A DNA stretch of 64,000 nucleotides from Liolophura sinensis (Eukaryota > Mollusca > Polyplacophora > Chitonida > Chitonidae). The stretch covers positions 56,766,984 to 56,830,983 of the forward strand of contig NC_088300.1 in assembly GCF_032854445.1 (NCBI RefSeq), given 5' to 3'. The position numbers were made by a program, and so were the translations under genes. The notes under the pieces were generated by a model that had not been told where the DNA came from, did no database searches, and saw only the letters and a program-made list of their open reading frames with translations. How positions within the stretch are numbered: the stretch's first letter is position 1; every line of letters begins with the position of its first letter. Shown here one piece after another: positions 10,559-22,279 of the stretch.

Positions 10559-13500
10559 ATGGAAACATTAGATAGTGAAGCTGGATCAAAGGAAGATTCC
10601 CATGGTTATTCAGATGAGGAAAGATATGATGAAACCGATCAAGGAATAGCTGGTCCAGTTGTATCTATTGAGAAGCATCCACAACATCCCGAGTCTTGTC
10701 GTATGGACAGTGACAGTACAAATGGTTTACCTGATGAGCTGAAGTCTGGCCAGGTGGACAGCAGCAAAGCAGGGCTGGTATCCAACGAAGACCCACCTGA
10801 GGCTGAGGATGGGGAAATCTTGGAGGATGGAGAAATTGATGATGAAGAAGATGGCGAGGAAGATGAGGAGCAGTCAAACTACAATCACGAGGAGGAAAGG
10901 CAAACTGACAGCGTTCCACATGGTCATGGTAAGGGTGGATTTGTATCTGTTCTGTTTCTTAATCTTTTCTACATTTCAGGACTTCACAATCCAGTTTCTA
11001 GCTCTGTAGAAACACATCATTCTCTGCTAATATGCTGCATTGTTTGTCAACTACTTCTTTGCTTTACAAGCTCAGCTATTGGAGAGCAGAGGCGTATTGC
11101 AGACAAGAAGCCAAAGAGTGCACTGCATGGATCAACTTCTTTTGGGATGAAGGCAGACAGTGTGCTATTTTACAACAGACATTGCATTCAGTTGCAAGTA
11201 CTTTGTTATTATGACTGACAGTAGGAAAATGGGATGGACATAAATGTGGTGTGATGACATGAACTGTATAAAAGTACAACAATTTTTTTTAATCACTTTT
11301 TTAAAAATTTTACAACAGGAATGAAAATACAGCATATAAACTGTATGTAAAATTATCCCTTCCAGTGAGTATGTATTGTTCTACTGTTTGCAATCAGACG
11401 ACTGTGTGGGAGACCAATTCAGCATTCAGCCAGCACCTTGATGTGACGATTGTAAGAAAGAAGTGCATAGGGGACTTGTTATTACCTGTAGTGTTTTTAT
11501 TCTGCCTACATGATAGTAATCGCATTGTGTGTTTTAGGAGGTCATGAGGGGGATGCAGATGAAGTTGAAAAAAACAGTAAACAGAAACTTGAATCTGAAT
11601 CTGAAGAAGAGGAAGGAGAACCAGCCAAGGAAAAGAGGAAAAAAGATCGCAAACGTAGAAAGCGTCAGAGGGAAAAGGACAAGAAGAAAAGATTTAAGGA
11701 TGACTCGGTAAACAGTTGTCTGTGATGTGATGTAAAGGGAGATAATTATGCACTTCAGTTAAATTAACCATTTCCATTACTGTTTGATGGAGATTAAATG
11801 GCAAGACTCTACATAGAATTTGTATTGATTATTCTGCGAGAAAGAGAGCAAGGCTGTATATATAATTAGTAATGATTGTGTCAGTGATTGACTATCAGGA
11901 TAAATGTTCTCAGTTGTTAAAGAAATGAGTAAGTCAGTCTAAAGTGATTTTTGTTTTCTTTCCCATTTCTTTAAGAGACGAAAGCGTAAACGCCATGAAT
12001 ACGTAGACTATGACAAAGCTGAAGAGCAGTTAGAATATCAGCCAAAAATTCGAAGACGCTCCCCACCTGGGCAGTTCGACAGCCCTTATCAGAGTCCTGA
12101 AGAAAAAGGAAAGCACTCTCCACCAGGTCCATACGATAGTCCCTACAGGAGCCCCCCTGGTCCATATGATAGCCCCCCTGACAGCCCTCCTGGGCCTTAC
12201 GACAGCCCACCTGAAGACTCCGATGACGAGGATAGGTAAGTGGTCATGATGTGTGGTGGTTAATCTTTTCCGGCGCAATGGTGAATTGTGCACCAGCTGG
12301 ATTTACAGTTGCTGTCATGTAATGCATAAGTAATACGTTTCCAGTTTACTATAAAATGTCATCGCAAGATCTAGAATTAACTATCTCTGACCTATGTTAG
12401 GTCCAACGGCCTCAGTGGCTTAATGGTTTGAGTGTCCTCCTCGAAGTCGGGAGACCTTGGGATCAAACCGGGGTCAGGTCATACCAATGACTTCAAAAAC
12501 GGTACTCGGTCCTGAAGTGCTTGGCACTCAGAACTGAAAGGTTAGAGCAAGGAAACAGGATTGGTTGGTCTGGTGTCAATATGATGTGACTGGGTGGAAT
12601 GCTCTGTCTGGTGTCTTCGGCATGATACTTCAGTGGTAGCAGCACTTCAGCTGCACACAAGAAGGCAGGTCCAAACATATGTGCATCCAGTTTAGTGATC
12701 ATTATAGGTTAACAGTCTTTGTCTTAGTTTGATTCGTCCTCTTTTATTCAATTGGTAAATTTATTTTTTTGACCTTAGGTATGGGGAGCAAAATAACCAT
12801 AGAAAACGACCCAAAAAGAGTATGTTGGGCATGTTAGAAGATGCTTACTTGGATCCGAATATTGCTGTCTCTGAGAAACAGGTAAGCTGATGTGTGAAGT
12901 GTCAATCTGTTATCAGTTTATGAAGCCTGTACTCTGAGTGCTCCACCTATGATTTGCTTATGGAAAAATATATACAGTGTAGCCTCGCTATAAGATGCCT
13001 CAATATAGCGAGCAGTCAGATATAACACAACCCAAATCTTGTTCCCCCAAAAATCTGTGGTGTTCTTTCATGTGAGAAATCTAAGACAACAGCTAAAACT
13101 GGAAACTAAAAAAGGATTTTTGACGAAGAAATCTACGTAAATAGTGTGACACCAATCGTTTCATTCCTAATGAATGTAATATTTTAATTTTTTGGGTTTA
13201 AGATTTTGAATATTATGTGAGCATTAACTAAAGAAAAGCACTAATGGAAGAGGTTACATTTCCTTAGGAGCGAGTTTGATTCCAAATGCACGTTTTGTCA
13301 TTGTTGCAGCATTACTTCCGCGTGTGTGTGTGACTTTGTCAGTAATGCAGAAAACATTTTGCTCTCTGTGACAGGCATACCTCATAAAGGGATTAATATT
13401 GGTAGCCTTAAGTAAATGCCAAGACTTGATTCAGATTATTGAATGGGTGTAAAGTGAGGTATGAAACTGCAGGGAGCAAGATTTGGCTGACCACCATGCT

Positions 13501-16500
13501 GACATGTCAAGAGTTGAGATGAGCTCACCCAAACATTTGAGAATGCCTTCTTTCCTCTGTCCTTCATTTAATACATTGGTTTAGCATGACATACATTAAA
13601 ACAATCCTTATTTATTTGTTTGGGGGGGGCAGTAACTATAACGCGATCACATCATCAGTTTGAGAGTCATTTGTGGTCCGCCATTTTGAATCTCAAGCGT
13701 ACAGTTCAGTGAGTTACTTCTGATACAAGCAGACATGGATGAAGCAGATACCTTTTTCTGTTTAAAAATAAAGAGGACGAAACTACGCTAGTTGAATTTA
13801 TCTTATGGAAATATGTAATATGCAAGTTCAGTAGATAGCAAAGGCTCGTGATTACGCGACAGCAGGCTAGCTCCGTTGGATATCATTCGTAGGATAATGT
13901 TCATGTTCCGTGCATGAAAACTTGTGTGTCATAGAATACTCAGGTAACAAAAGTCTCACGTGTTTACAGTAGACTAACAAAAAGAGAGCTTGTGACAAAA
14001 CATATTTTGAATCGATAAAACTTTGTTCGGTGTCAAAATCATGAACTGTAAGGTAAGCTGTAGGCCTATATTGTGGATCCCAAGGTCATTTCATTATAGT
14101 GCAAGGTAGCAAGGTACGCACTCAGGAACCTGTCCCCAAGGTGGCGCGCTATAGTGAGGTTACACTGTGTATATAGAGGTATCAACATCATGTAAGCGCT
14201 TATAATTTTTTAGGGGGCCTCCGTGGCTCAGCTGGTTAGCGCGCTAGTACAGCGTAATGACCCATGAGTCTCTCACCAATGCGGTCGCTGTGAGTTCAAG
14301 TCCAGCTCATGCTGGCTTCCTCTCCAGTCTTGGGTTTCCCCCGGGCTCTGCCCGGTTTCCCTCCCACCATAATGTTGGCCACCATTGAATAAGTGAAATA
14401 TTCTTGAGTACGGCGTAAAACACCAATCAAATAAATAAATAAATAGATATAATTTTTTGTGACTCCTAGTAAAAGAAATTTACTTTGCTGTTAAAGATGT
14501 AAGTATACTGGTGAGTTCTTGTTTAAACGGTTTTCTGTCAATTTTAGGACATATTCCAAAGCTCTGTGCGAGGTCGAAACCGTGGTAGAGGGAAACCCAT
14601 GAAAGGAATGCCTCAACAACCCAGGAAAAAACCTTTATTAGAAACACCCAGGGCTGCAAGGCCTCTTTGTAAATTCTACAAGGAAGGGAAATGTGCTAAG
14701 GTGAGCATTTGTGTGGTGGATTTTGCATCGTGGAATATTGAGTTCGAAATCTGTTCGTGTCCAGTTGAAGAACATGAAAGTTTAAAACATCAGAATTTAT
14801 GGTGTTGTGTTATGTGCATGCGCAGAAAGAAAGATCTAACAATTTTTCTGGAAGACAAGCATGCAAGTTTTAGCGTGTATTAATGTGGATAATTTTCGTC
14901 TTTTACAGGGTTCACAGTGTCCATTTAACCATGATTTTACTCCACCAAAGAAGTCAGAAATCTGCAAATTCTATCTGAACAGCACTTGCAACAAAGGCCG
15001 AGAATGTATTTATATGCATGATATCCTTTTCCAAATCAAATCACATCCTCAGTCAAAGGAATAAAAAGTTCTAAATTTTGTCAAAGCATGAAGCGAAAGT
15101 AATGTACTCAGGGGTGTTTGTGGAAAATATAGAACAAATAAAAATCTAAGTGTTTCTTTTTGTCATCCTAACAGTCAGCTACAAGTGCTGGTATTAAGGG
15201 GAGTTTGTATTTTAATCATTCAATGGATGATTGTGTGGCAGAGCTGCATTGATTAATATCCGCTTGTTGTAGAGCATTCGGCCCTTTTTTTTCTTCTTTT
15301 TTTTCAACAGCTCACTGTTAAAAAGATGCTGCTCTCAAGATGTTTCACTAAGACTTTTGATCATCTTATTTCTACCATATATCACACTTGTTAACTTATA
15401 TTGTGATTTTGTGTAAATAAATTGATTTGCCTTAACTGTTTTCACGTGAATACCCATGCAAGTTTTTTCACACGGGTGCTCAGTGCTTTGGTGGAGACTC
15501 GTGCAAGTTCTCCCATGATCCCCTCACGGCCGAAACATATCCTCTTCTTACCAAGGTAAGTCACAATGTTTTGTGCCTTTTGTCCTCTTGAACAATGCAC
15601 TTCATCTTTTAGAGTTAAAAATACATTTTGCTTTCATAAGTTTTATTATACATGAGGTTGTCTATGTGCAAGGTCATCAATTACTTGTGTATAAAGAAAA
15701 ATCTGTGTTACTAATGTCAATATAATTTTCTTGTATTTTGCAGATTTTGGATAATGATGACGATGATTTTACAGAGTTCCAACCCAAAGCCCCTCGACCA
15801 AGCCTGTTAGGTATGACACTTCGCCAGATTGATTTCTTTTCTAAGTGTCAATGACCTGTCAGAAATGAGGCAGTAGAACCTTGACGTCATTTAATTGACA
15901 TCAAGTGTTCCTTTTCCAGCACAACACGATAATGTCACATTAAAGACTGTATTTATGATATTCAGTCTTCACTGGGCAATATTCTATGTTTTATGTGTAT
16001 TTGAACAATTTTCTGCAATGTTTTTAGTTGTAGCCTTCACAGACTTGTGTATATAGTGTGACGTCACACCTGACGTCTTGTATGAAATGTTAGAGTCGAC
16101 TGCACTTGTATTATGACATCATTCTGCTGAGCTCACATTTTAGCGTCATAAAACAAAGTGTTTCTTTTGACGTCATGGCATCGGGGTGTGTAATTACAAA
16201 AGTGATCTAACTTTAGACAGTGAGATACCACTTTTATAAGAGAGGAATTCCTGACATTTCACCTTTATAAATTATGTAATAATGCATGCATTGCCATAGT
16301 AATTACAGTATACTGCAGCTTTTGCTTGCATTCGGACAATTGCACAAATTGGGTATTTTTGGTTCAACCAGTCAACACCAGTCCTGCTCATTTGTGAATT
16401 GGGCTTAAGTTTTGGTTATGTTTAGCTTGTCTAAGAGTCATTTGAATGATTATGTTTTTAGGCTCCCCTCCCAGACATGTGAAAGAGGCAGCAGAAAGAA

Positions 16501-19500
16501 TGAAAGGAAACCTTGACCCCTCCAAAAAGATACCTTCTTTGTTGGATATTGAGGTTTTCCCCCCTAAGCAGAGTCCCCAGAAGCAGCAGAATTCCCCAAG
16601 CAGTGAGGCTGTTTCACCACAACCAGGTTCCTTGCATTGCCGGTAAGCAAGAGACAGATATGGACAGGGTGAAGATTTTGTTTGCACAAGACATTTGTTT
16701 CTCAACACTCCTGACATTCTCAGAAAATGTATGTTTGTAAATGTAGGATTCTTTGCAAATGAATTATTCGTGTAACAAAATAAACTTTAGGATTAAGGCT
16801 TGATTTTTTATGTGCTTTAAATATTTAAGGTTGTCAAGGTGCATATTTTTCATTCTCGTTGATGTCTTGTCTGAATGCATATGCAATGTTGTTTTGCAGA
16901 CCAGGATTCTACAGCGAAACAACAACCACCACTACCCAGCCTAACTACAACAGCTCAGCAGTGCTAGCCTTGGGAGCTTTGCTGAAACAGGCTGCCAGTC
17001 AGAGCCCCTCTGCCAGGTTCCCATTCCAGTCTCCTCCTAACCCAGGATACACAGGAGAGGGCCGGCTGACCGGAAGTCAGGAGACAGAGGAGTCAGAAGT
17101 GGACAACAGCCAGGATACCCAAAAGCGTAAGCATTTCTTGAACTCTGCTACTCTTAACCTTTATTTTTTGTATTATTGCTCGTAAAACCCGGGCAAAGTT
17201 AGCAAACTACATGAATTTGAAAATGTGATAGCTACATATTAAGAATTTTGCATGATAAAGGTAATTTCTTCAGCTTTAACCAAAAAAAAAAAAAAATTCA
17301 TAAACACCTTGTTAGGTTTTGTATTTATTGAGCTGTCATTGATTGTTGATAGTGGAGGACGAAAGCAGCCAGGAGGATGGAGGAGGAATTAAGATTGAGG
17401 ATGGAATGAGTGATGAGGATAAGCGGCAGGCCAACATTGAGGTGCCTAGTCACCTGCCTCCCAAACAGAGAGAGTTGTTCCTGAGAATTCAGCAACAGCA
17501 GCGGGAGGAAACTAAACAGGACGATATGAAGAAGGAAGATCCAGAGCCAGGTAAGTTGAAAACTTATCATAGTTTGTACTCAGCAAGAAGTTTGAAGTGG
17601 GTGACCTGGGCCCAGTTTCACAAAGATGTCATACATATATGATAATTCCACATATAAGACAATGGTACGGTAATAGTGATGTACGAAACATCATACGACA
17701 AATGTACGATATAAAAAAAATGCTGTACACCGCTTTGTAAAACTGGCCTCTGGGTTATGTTGTGAGAGTTTAGTATTAGATTCTTTCTGTTAAGTTATGT
17801 TCAACTAGAGCATAAAAGAAAAATAAAAAATGCAGTTTTGTTAAAATATTGTTAAGATATTGTTACCCTTGTAGCATAAATGATTGTAACTGTTTCCTTT
17901 TATTACTGCAGTAGATGATGATGACTGGTATTCTAGTGATGAAGAGGAAAGTGGTCAACCTAAGGCAAAGTTAATGGATATGCTCAAAAATATCAGTCCA
18001 CCAAGTACACAGGTAGGATTTAAACTTTGACCATCCCATTATTCAGAACTGTTCATCCATAATGCACGGGAAGCTGAAACAAGCAAATAAATAAAAAGAA
18101 AAACATATCCTCGAGAGAGATAATAAATCTGCTGTGGTATAACATATTTCTAGGATTTTCACTGATGCCAAAGCAAGTGGGTGAATAAGTTCAATAATTC
18201 TGATGATAGAGGCTCCGCTGAGGAATGAACAAGGTAGCCAATACCAGGTAGTTTATTTCTGGAGAAAGAAAAATGCAGTTTCCTCAATTATGTATTGGTG
18301 GAAGAATGTATTGCTTCTTGCCTTCTTCACAGCATAGAGCCAAGAGCAGATGAACTTAGATGACACTGTAGCTGAATGGGAGGTTATTGTACAGGAACTC
18401 CAATGTTGAGACATTTCAGACTATACCCCACATCATACACACCACTGCCCCTACTTACTTTACACCCAGTTGAATATCTGTCCACAAGTGTAATAACTGA
18501 ACATCATTTGTGGTAAGTGTAATTATGTGTTTTATTTATCTTCAGACTCCGAAGAGTAGTGCATCTGTCACCCAGCCTGAAGAACAAGCTCAACCCAAAC
18601 TGTCAGACTCTGGCTCAAGCTCTGGTAGCTTCAATATACTTCAGATGCTAAATGCCATCAGGGGGCAAACTTCAGTGGTGCCAACGATAGCCAAGGGTAA
18701 ATTTTGGTGGACTTGTTTATAGGACTTTTATTGCCTTTTAGTCGTTAGGACATAAATCCAGCCCTTGAATTTTTTGGTTCTCCCACTTCCACTGTTTCTG
18801 GGAGCTTGATCATGCTAAAGGTGGCCATTTACAGGGTCAAGCTTTTGTTGAAGACCACTTTTGCATTTCTGTAGTACACCACATATTGGAATGTTCATCA
18901 GTGACTTACCAATTGTTGATGGTTTGATCCAGGCGGCCATTTTTAAAGTGAAAAATTCTTGACTTTTGCGGTGTACAATAATGAACAAAAAATTTTGTAC
19001 AAAGCAGACTATATGTGTAGCTGTTAATTTGCATCGGTATCTCTACTCTGCTTCATTTGAAGAACAAGGTGTGGCTAAAAATTTTTTTATGTGTAAGCAG
19101 AGAAATAATGCATATTGGAATATCAGATATGAACAGGACATATTTATTTTTTGCTTGCAGGCCAACACCCTCTGCCAACCAGTTGATTGAATCTCTGTTA
19201 CCCCAGTCTGCGAAAGATGCGCTTGTGAAGTCAGACCCGAGAGTAGCACCAGACAAAACTCCTCCTCAGCAAACTGCGTCAACTGACGTGCTGGAACAAC
19301 TGCCCAGGGTACCTAAAGATGGCAGTGACCTGCCATACAAAGTTGTGTCTATCAGTGTGGTCAAAGGTCTCTATCTTCCCCCAAATCTGGATATGAATGA
19401 TCCACGTGTAATCAATGATCCACGTATTCAGCATTACTCAAGCCGTGCTGGACCTCCTACAGCTCCAAAGCTTGAGAGGCAAATATCCAACAAAACGTCA

Positions 19501-20952
19501 TCTGATACAGAAAATACAGAGAACAAGCTACCAGACCCACGACGCACTCATACAGCTACATTGGAGAGCACTGTTCCCACAAATCCTGTGGATCCAAGGA
19601 AGCGGCCAGTGGTTAAAACTGAGAGTCCATCTGACCCTAGACGGAAAGACAGTTCAGTTAACACACCTGAGGATCTGGTCAAAACGGCTGATCCTCGCTT
19701 ACAGAGAGCGGTGACAGAACTAATACAGTCTGCAGTTGTCAAGCAGGATCCACGAATACAAAAGTCCCAGTCTAATCCTGCCATGATGTTGCATAATGTT
19801 CCTGTGCGACCCCCTGTTCGGCCTGGATTCCCCATGGGCTTTCCTGGTCCTCCTCCAGGTGTACGGCCTATGGGACCAGGCCCACTAAGACCACCCGGAG
19901 GGCTACCAATGGGGCCTAGGAGTGGAAGACCACCTCTGTTAAGAACTCCTATCATGCCAGATAATTCTTTTCGCCCCAGAGGCCCAAGGCCTTTTATTGA
20001 TCCAAGGTTAAGTCGTCAGAATTGTACTGAAATCCACTATGGGCCACCACCACCACAAGGAGGCCCTCGTTTAAGACCTCAAGGCATGTCCCCAGTCAGA
20101 GAGCATCCCCAGAACTTTGGCCCTACCCAGAGTGACCCCAGGACCCGACCAATGGGCATTTCCCCATGCCGGGATCAACATGGCCCTGCGCCTAGTGATC
20201 CCAGGTTAAGATCACAAAACCCTGACCCTTCAAACCTTCCACAGAACCCAAGTGACCCTCGTCTGCGATCCCAAGGTTCTTTACAGGAAGGGAAACCTCA
20301 GACAATGAAAATGTCTGATCCCAGACTCGAACGTCAAGGTGGGTCTTTAGATAGTGGTACTGTACAAAGAAGTTCTGACCCTAGGCTACACAGACAGACC
20401 AGTCAGCCAGCCATGTCTCCTAATAGAGGCAAGCTTGATGAGGGGCAAACAGATAACACGGACAATCGGCCTCCATCTAGACTTGACCCTAGAGCTCAAT
20501 CAAGATCTGAAGTAGACACTGGTTCCAGTACAGAGCCCAAGTTAGGCTCATCTATCATTAAGAAAAAGAAATTCATTGGACAGCGCAAAGGCAGCATGGA
20601 ATATAGTTCTCCGCTGGGCTTAGGTTCTGATCAGCCAGATCCAGCAGTGTCTGGCTTCTCCAGCTATAGCAGGCCTACAGGCAATAGACAACCCACAAAC
20701 AATAGGCAGAGGTCAGCAAATGACCAGCCAAGTGGGACAACCCAAGGTAGTAACCTGGGAGGTCCACAATCGAATGATCCCAGGGGCAAAATGCCTACAT
20801 ACAGCAATTCACCAACTTATAGCGGTTATAGTTCCCCATTACCACATGAACAGTCGTGTGATGGAGAACACATGGAAATACAACCCGTTTTACAACCTCC
20901 CCTCAAAGATCTTTTTAAAACCATAGACCCAACAGCTTCACCTTTCTGCTAA
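10559..20952 (+). CDS. ZC3H4: Triple CCCH zinc-finger protein, ZC3H4/ZC3H6/su(s) family
   Basis: Fourteen coding exons splice in consistent phase to about 1334 residues: 10559-10928, 11538-11707, 11976-12235, 12779-12881, 14548-14700, 14909-15020, 15446-15555, 15744-15810, 16462-16642, 16900-17126, 17353-17550, 17912-18012, 18546-18706 and 19161-20952. The order is an acidic [13 protein letters not shown] stretch (about 80-105), a very basic Lys/Arg run (about 153-178), PGPYDSP repeats (about 205-250), three CX7-8CX5CX3H fingers (about 342-361, 371-389 and 394-414), a conserved [12 protein letters not shown] block (about 652-663), and a proline-rich tail with sixteen DPR motifs. Length and order match vertebrate ZC3H4 and ZC3H6. 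ZC3H4 works with WDR82 and restricts unproductive non-coding transcription in the nucleus; fly Suppressor of sable is the counterpart. I cannot separate the ZC3H4 and ZC3H6 branches. The 18706/19161 junction is the weakest: the better donor at 18697 is out of phase. Confidence 0.93.
12404..12700 (+). mobile_element. Second tRNA-derived SINE family
   Basis: The element starts 'cggcctcagtggcttaatgg', giving a box-A-like TGGCTTAATGG. It then has a box-B-like 'gggatcaaacc' 50 bases later, followed by a non-tRNA body with 'gtcttcggcatgatacttca'. It is clearly a different family from the common SINE in this window, because both head and body differ. It lies in the ZC3H4-like intron between 12235 and 12779. 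I infer it is a retroposon because the A/B-box layout precedes an unrelated tail. Confidence 0.7.
14201..14458 (+). mobile_element. Full-structure tRNA-derived SINE with target-site duplication
   Basis: This copy has the best tRNA-like head in the window. It reads 'gcctccgtggctcagctggt' then 'tagcgcgctag' (box A), followed by 'gagttcaagtcc' (box B) and a body ending 'gagtacggcgtaaaacacca' plus an (aaat)n tail. It is flanked by the 11-mer tataatttttt at 14201-14211 and 14448-14458. It carries an internal deletion of the 'gtacgtgggaaggtctg' segment found in other copies. It lies in a ZC3H4-like intron in the sense orientation. Confidence 0.92.
15021..15445 (+). other. U12-type AT-AC intron in the ZC3H4-like gene
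   Basis: The intron begins ATATCCTTTT, which is the minor-spliceosome AT-AC 5' consensus. It ends with TGCCTTAAC then TGTTTTCAC, a near-perfect U12 branch-point motif 9-10 bases before a terminal AC. No GT-AG pair can join these exons. Using AT-AC gives CAT-G/GT-GAA, which reads His-Gly-Glu-Tyr-Pro-Cys and continues directly from finger 2 into finger 3. Reading on without splicing reaches a stop at 15061-15063. Confidence 0.93.
15882..16175. promoter_or_regulatory. Cluster of CRE palindromes in an intron
   Basis: Three perfect TGACGTCA octamers lie at 15882-15889, 16059-16066 and 16168-16175. A TGACGTCT is at 16071-16078, and near-matches TGACATCA and GCGTCAT fall between them. All lie inside one ZC3H4-like intron. 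Such density within 294 bases is far above chance for an 8-mer. It is a candidate CREB/ATF-bound enhancer or internal promoter; function is inferred only from the motif. Confidence 0.5.
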
Positions 20953-21725
20953 TTTTTGGTAAATCTTGTTTGCTTCAAGCAGTAATGATTATGTTGGTCG
21001 GCTAGACATAAATATCTGTAGTTTGTCACATGTCAATGTTGATGACGTTTTCTGTTGGCTTCCTTGTTTGGTCGGAATTGTCAGCCATTTGGCAACTCAA
21101 CGAAAACAGTATCAATGCCTTTTACTCTTCTTAGTGTAAATTTTCAAGGCAAAGTTGAGATTTCAAGTGTACATTATTGCATGTATAGTCTCTATAAACC
21201 TTTTATGGCTAAATTAATAGATGGTTCTACCCCATTGACCGCCTTGGTCATTATTGTACATTCGTGGCACATTTCCTAATATCTTGTAGACCATTTGCTA
21301 AATAGACTGTGATAGACTTTGACCCACCATGTCTCATACTGAGTAGGATGCGGTTTACTCCAAATGGTACACATGTATAATGAGCTTGAAAAATTTCTGA
21401 TTTGTGATGTACAAATTCAGGTGCAGAAAAATTTAACTTTAATTTAGGCAAAAAAGTGTTACAAGAAGCATTCATTTGAAGTTAATGTAGCTCAGATAAG
21501 ATATCAAAGCTTTCAAGTCAGTGTTGATATACATTTGATGAAGTCTGACTTATGTAATAATTCATTTTAGCTTGCCTGGAGAAGTATGCATTTCAGATTT
21601 TTACGCAATGAAATTTTCCTGTACACTGAAGGATAAAGTTTAGCCTGGACTCTAGGGACCCCTGTTGCAATTGAGAGAAGACTGGTATGTGTTGCTGTTG
21701 TATGAAATGTGATAATGGGAATAAA
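20953..21725 (+). other. 3' untranslated region of the ZC3H4-like gene
   Basis: The AT-rich stretch after the TAA stop at 20950-20952 contains no further reading frame of note. The first convincing polyadenylation hexamer, AATAAA at 21720-21725, ends a UTR of about 770 bases. Confidence 0.6.
21720..21725 (+). terminator. Polyadenylation signal AATAAA
   Basis: A canonical AATAAA in 'gggaataaattcc', followed 25-40 bases later by GT-rich 'ggtcagttgttttcagtg', the expected downstream element. It lies 770 bases after the ZC3H4-like stop codon. Confidence 0.6.
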
Positions 21726-22279
21726 TTCCATATGCGAGAGGTCAGTTGTTTTCAGTGCAGTTATGCATGATGAATTTTTATTAATTGGTTGATTTACTTA
21801 TGGATATCATTAGATTTTCATGGTCAAGAGACCTGTTAAAACTATCCTGCTTCTGGGACCGTCATCTTTGTGGCACTAATTTGCCAGGTTCTTGGTCAGG
21901 TGCATTTCCTCATGGGCCATATGTGGTGTATGCTTCCATAAACCTCACTGCCATCATAAATATAAGAGTATAAGTATTGGACAGATAGTGCATGTTGAGG
22001 GATGGGGCATCAGGAATTGTCAGCTCCAGAGAAGTGATGTTCAGCGAGTGCAAAGCACGAGTTGAATATCTCGTCAAGAACTTACAATTCCTGATACCCC
22101 ATCCCCTAATATGGTCTCTGTTTTATTACACAGAAAAATAGTGTGCTTGATCAGTTGGTACTTTAAAACAGCTGAAGTTGTACATCGATAGCAGGTCTAG
22201 CCATCCTGTAGTTATTTACTTAACAAACAAGCAGAAGTCAGAGTGCACCAAGGGAGGTAACTGCAGCAGAATGAGCATG
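21726..22279. other. Gap between convergent genes
   Basis: No gene or recognisable repeat was seen here. A short inverted similarity, 'gatggggcatcaggaattgt' near 22000 and 'acaattcctgataccccatc' near 22084, can form a hairpin with about 60 bases between the arms. Confidence 0.45.

Noticed and set aside
10929-11218. Continuation of the first ZC3H4-like exon to the stop at 11218
   Set aside because: A strong donor (CATG/gtaagg) lies at 10929, and the next exon at 11538 continues the acidic/basic N-terminal pattern in phase. The extra residues look like translated intron.
14214-14290. Genuine tRNA gene at the head of the SINE
   Set aside because: Box A and B are present but the cloverleaf stems do not pair, and the sequence continues into the repeated SINE body and tail, so it is a retroposon.
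19057-19160. Extension of the long 631-codon frame upstream of 19161
   Set aside because: The first 35 codons are AT-rich intron with a clear 'ttgcttgcag' acceptor at their end; the coding exon starts at 19161.
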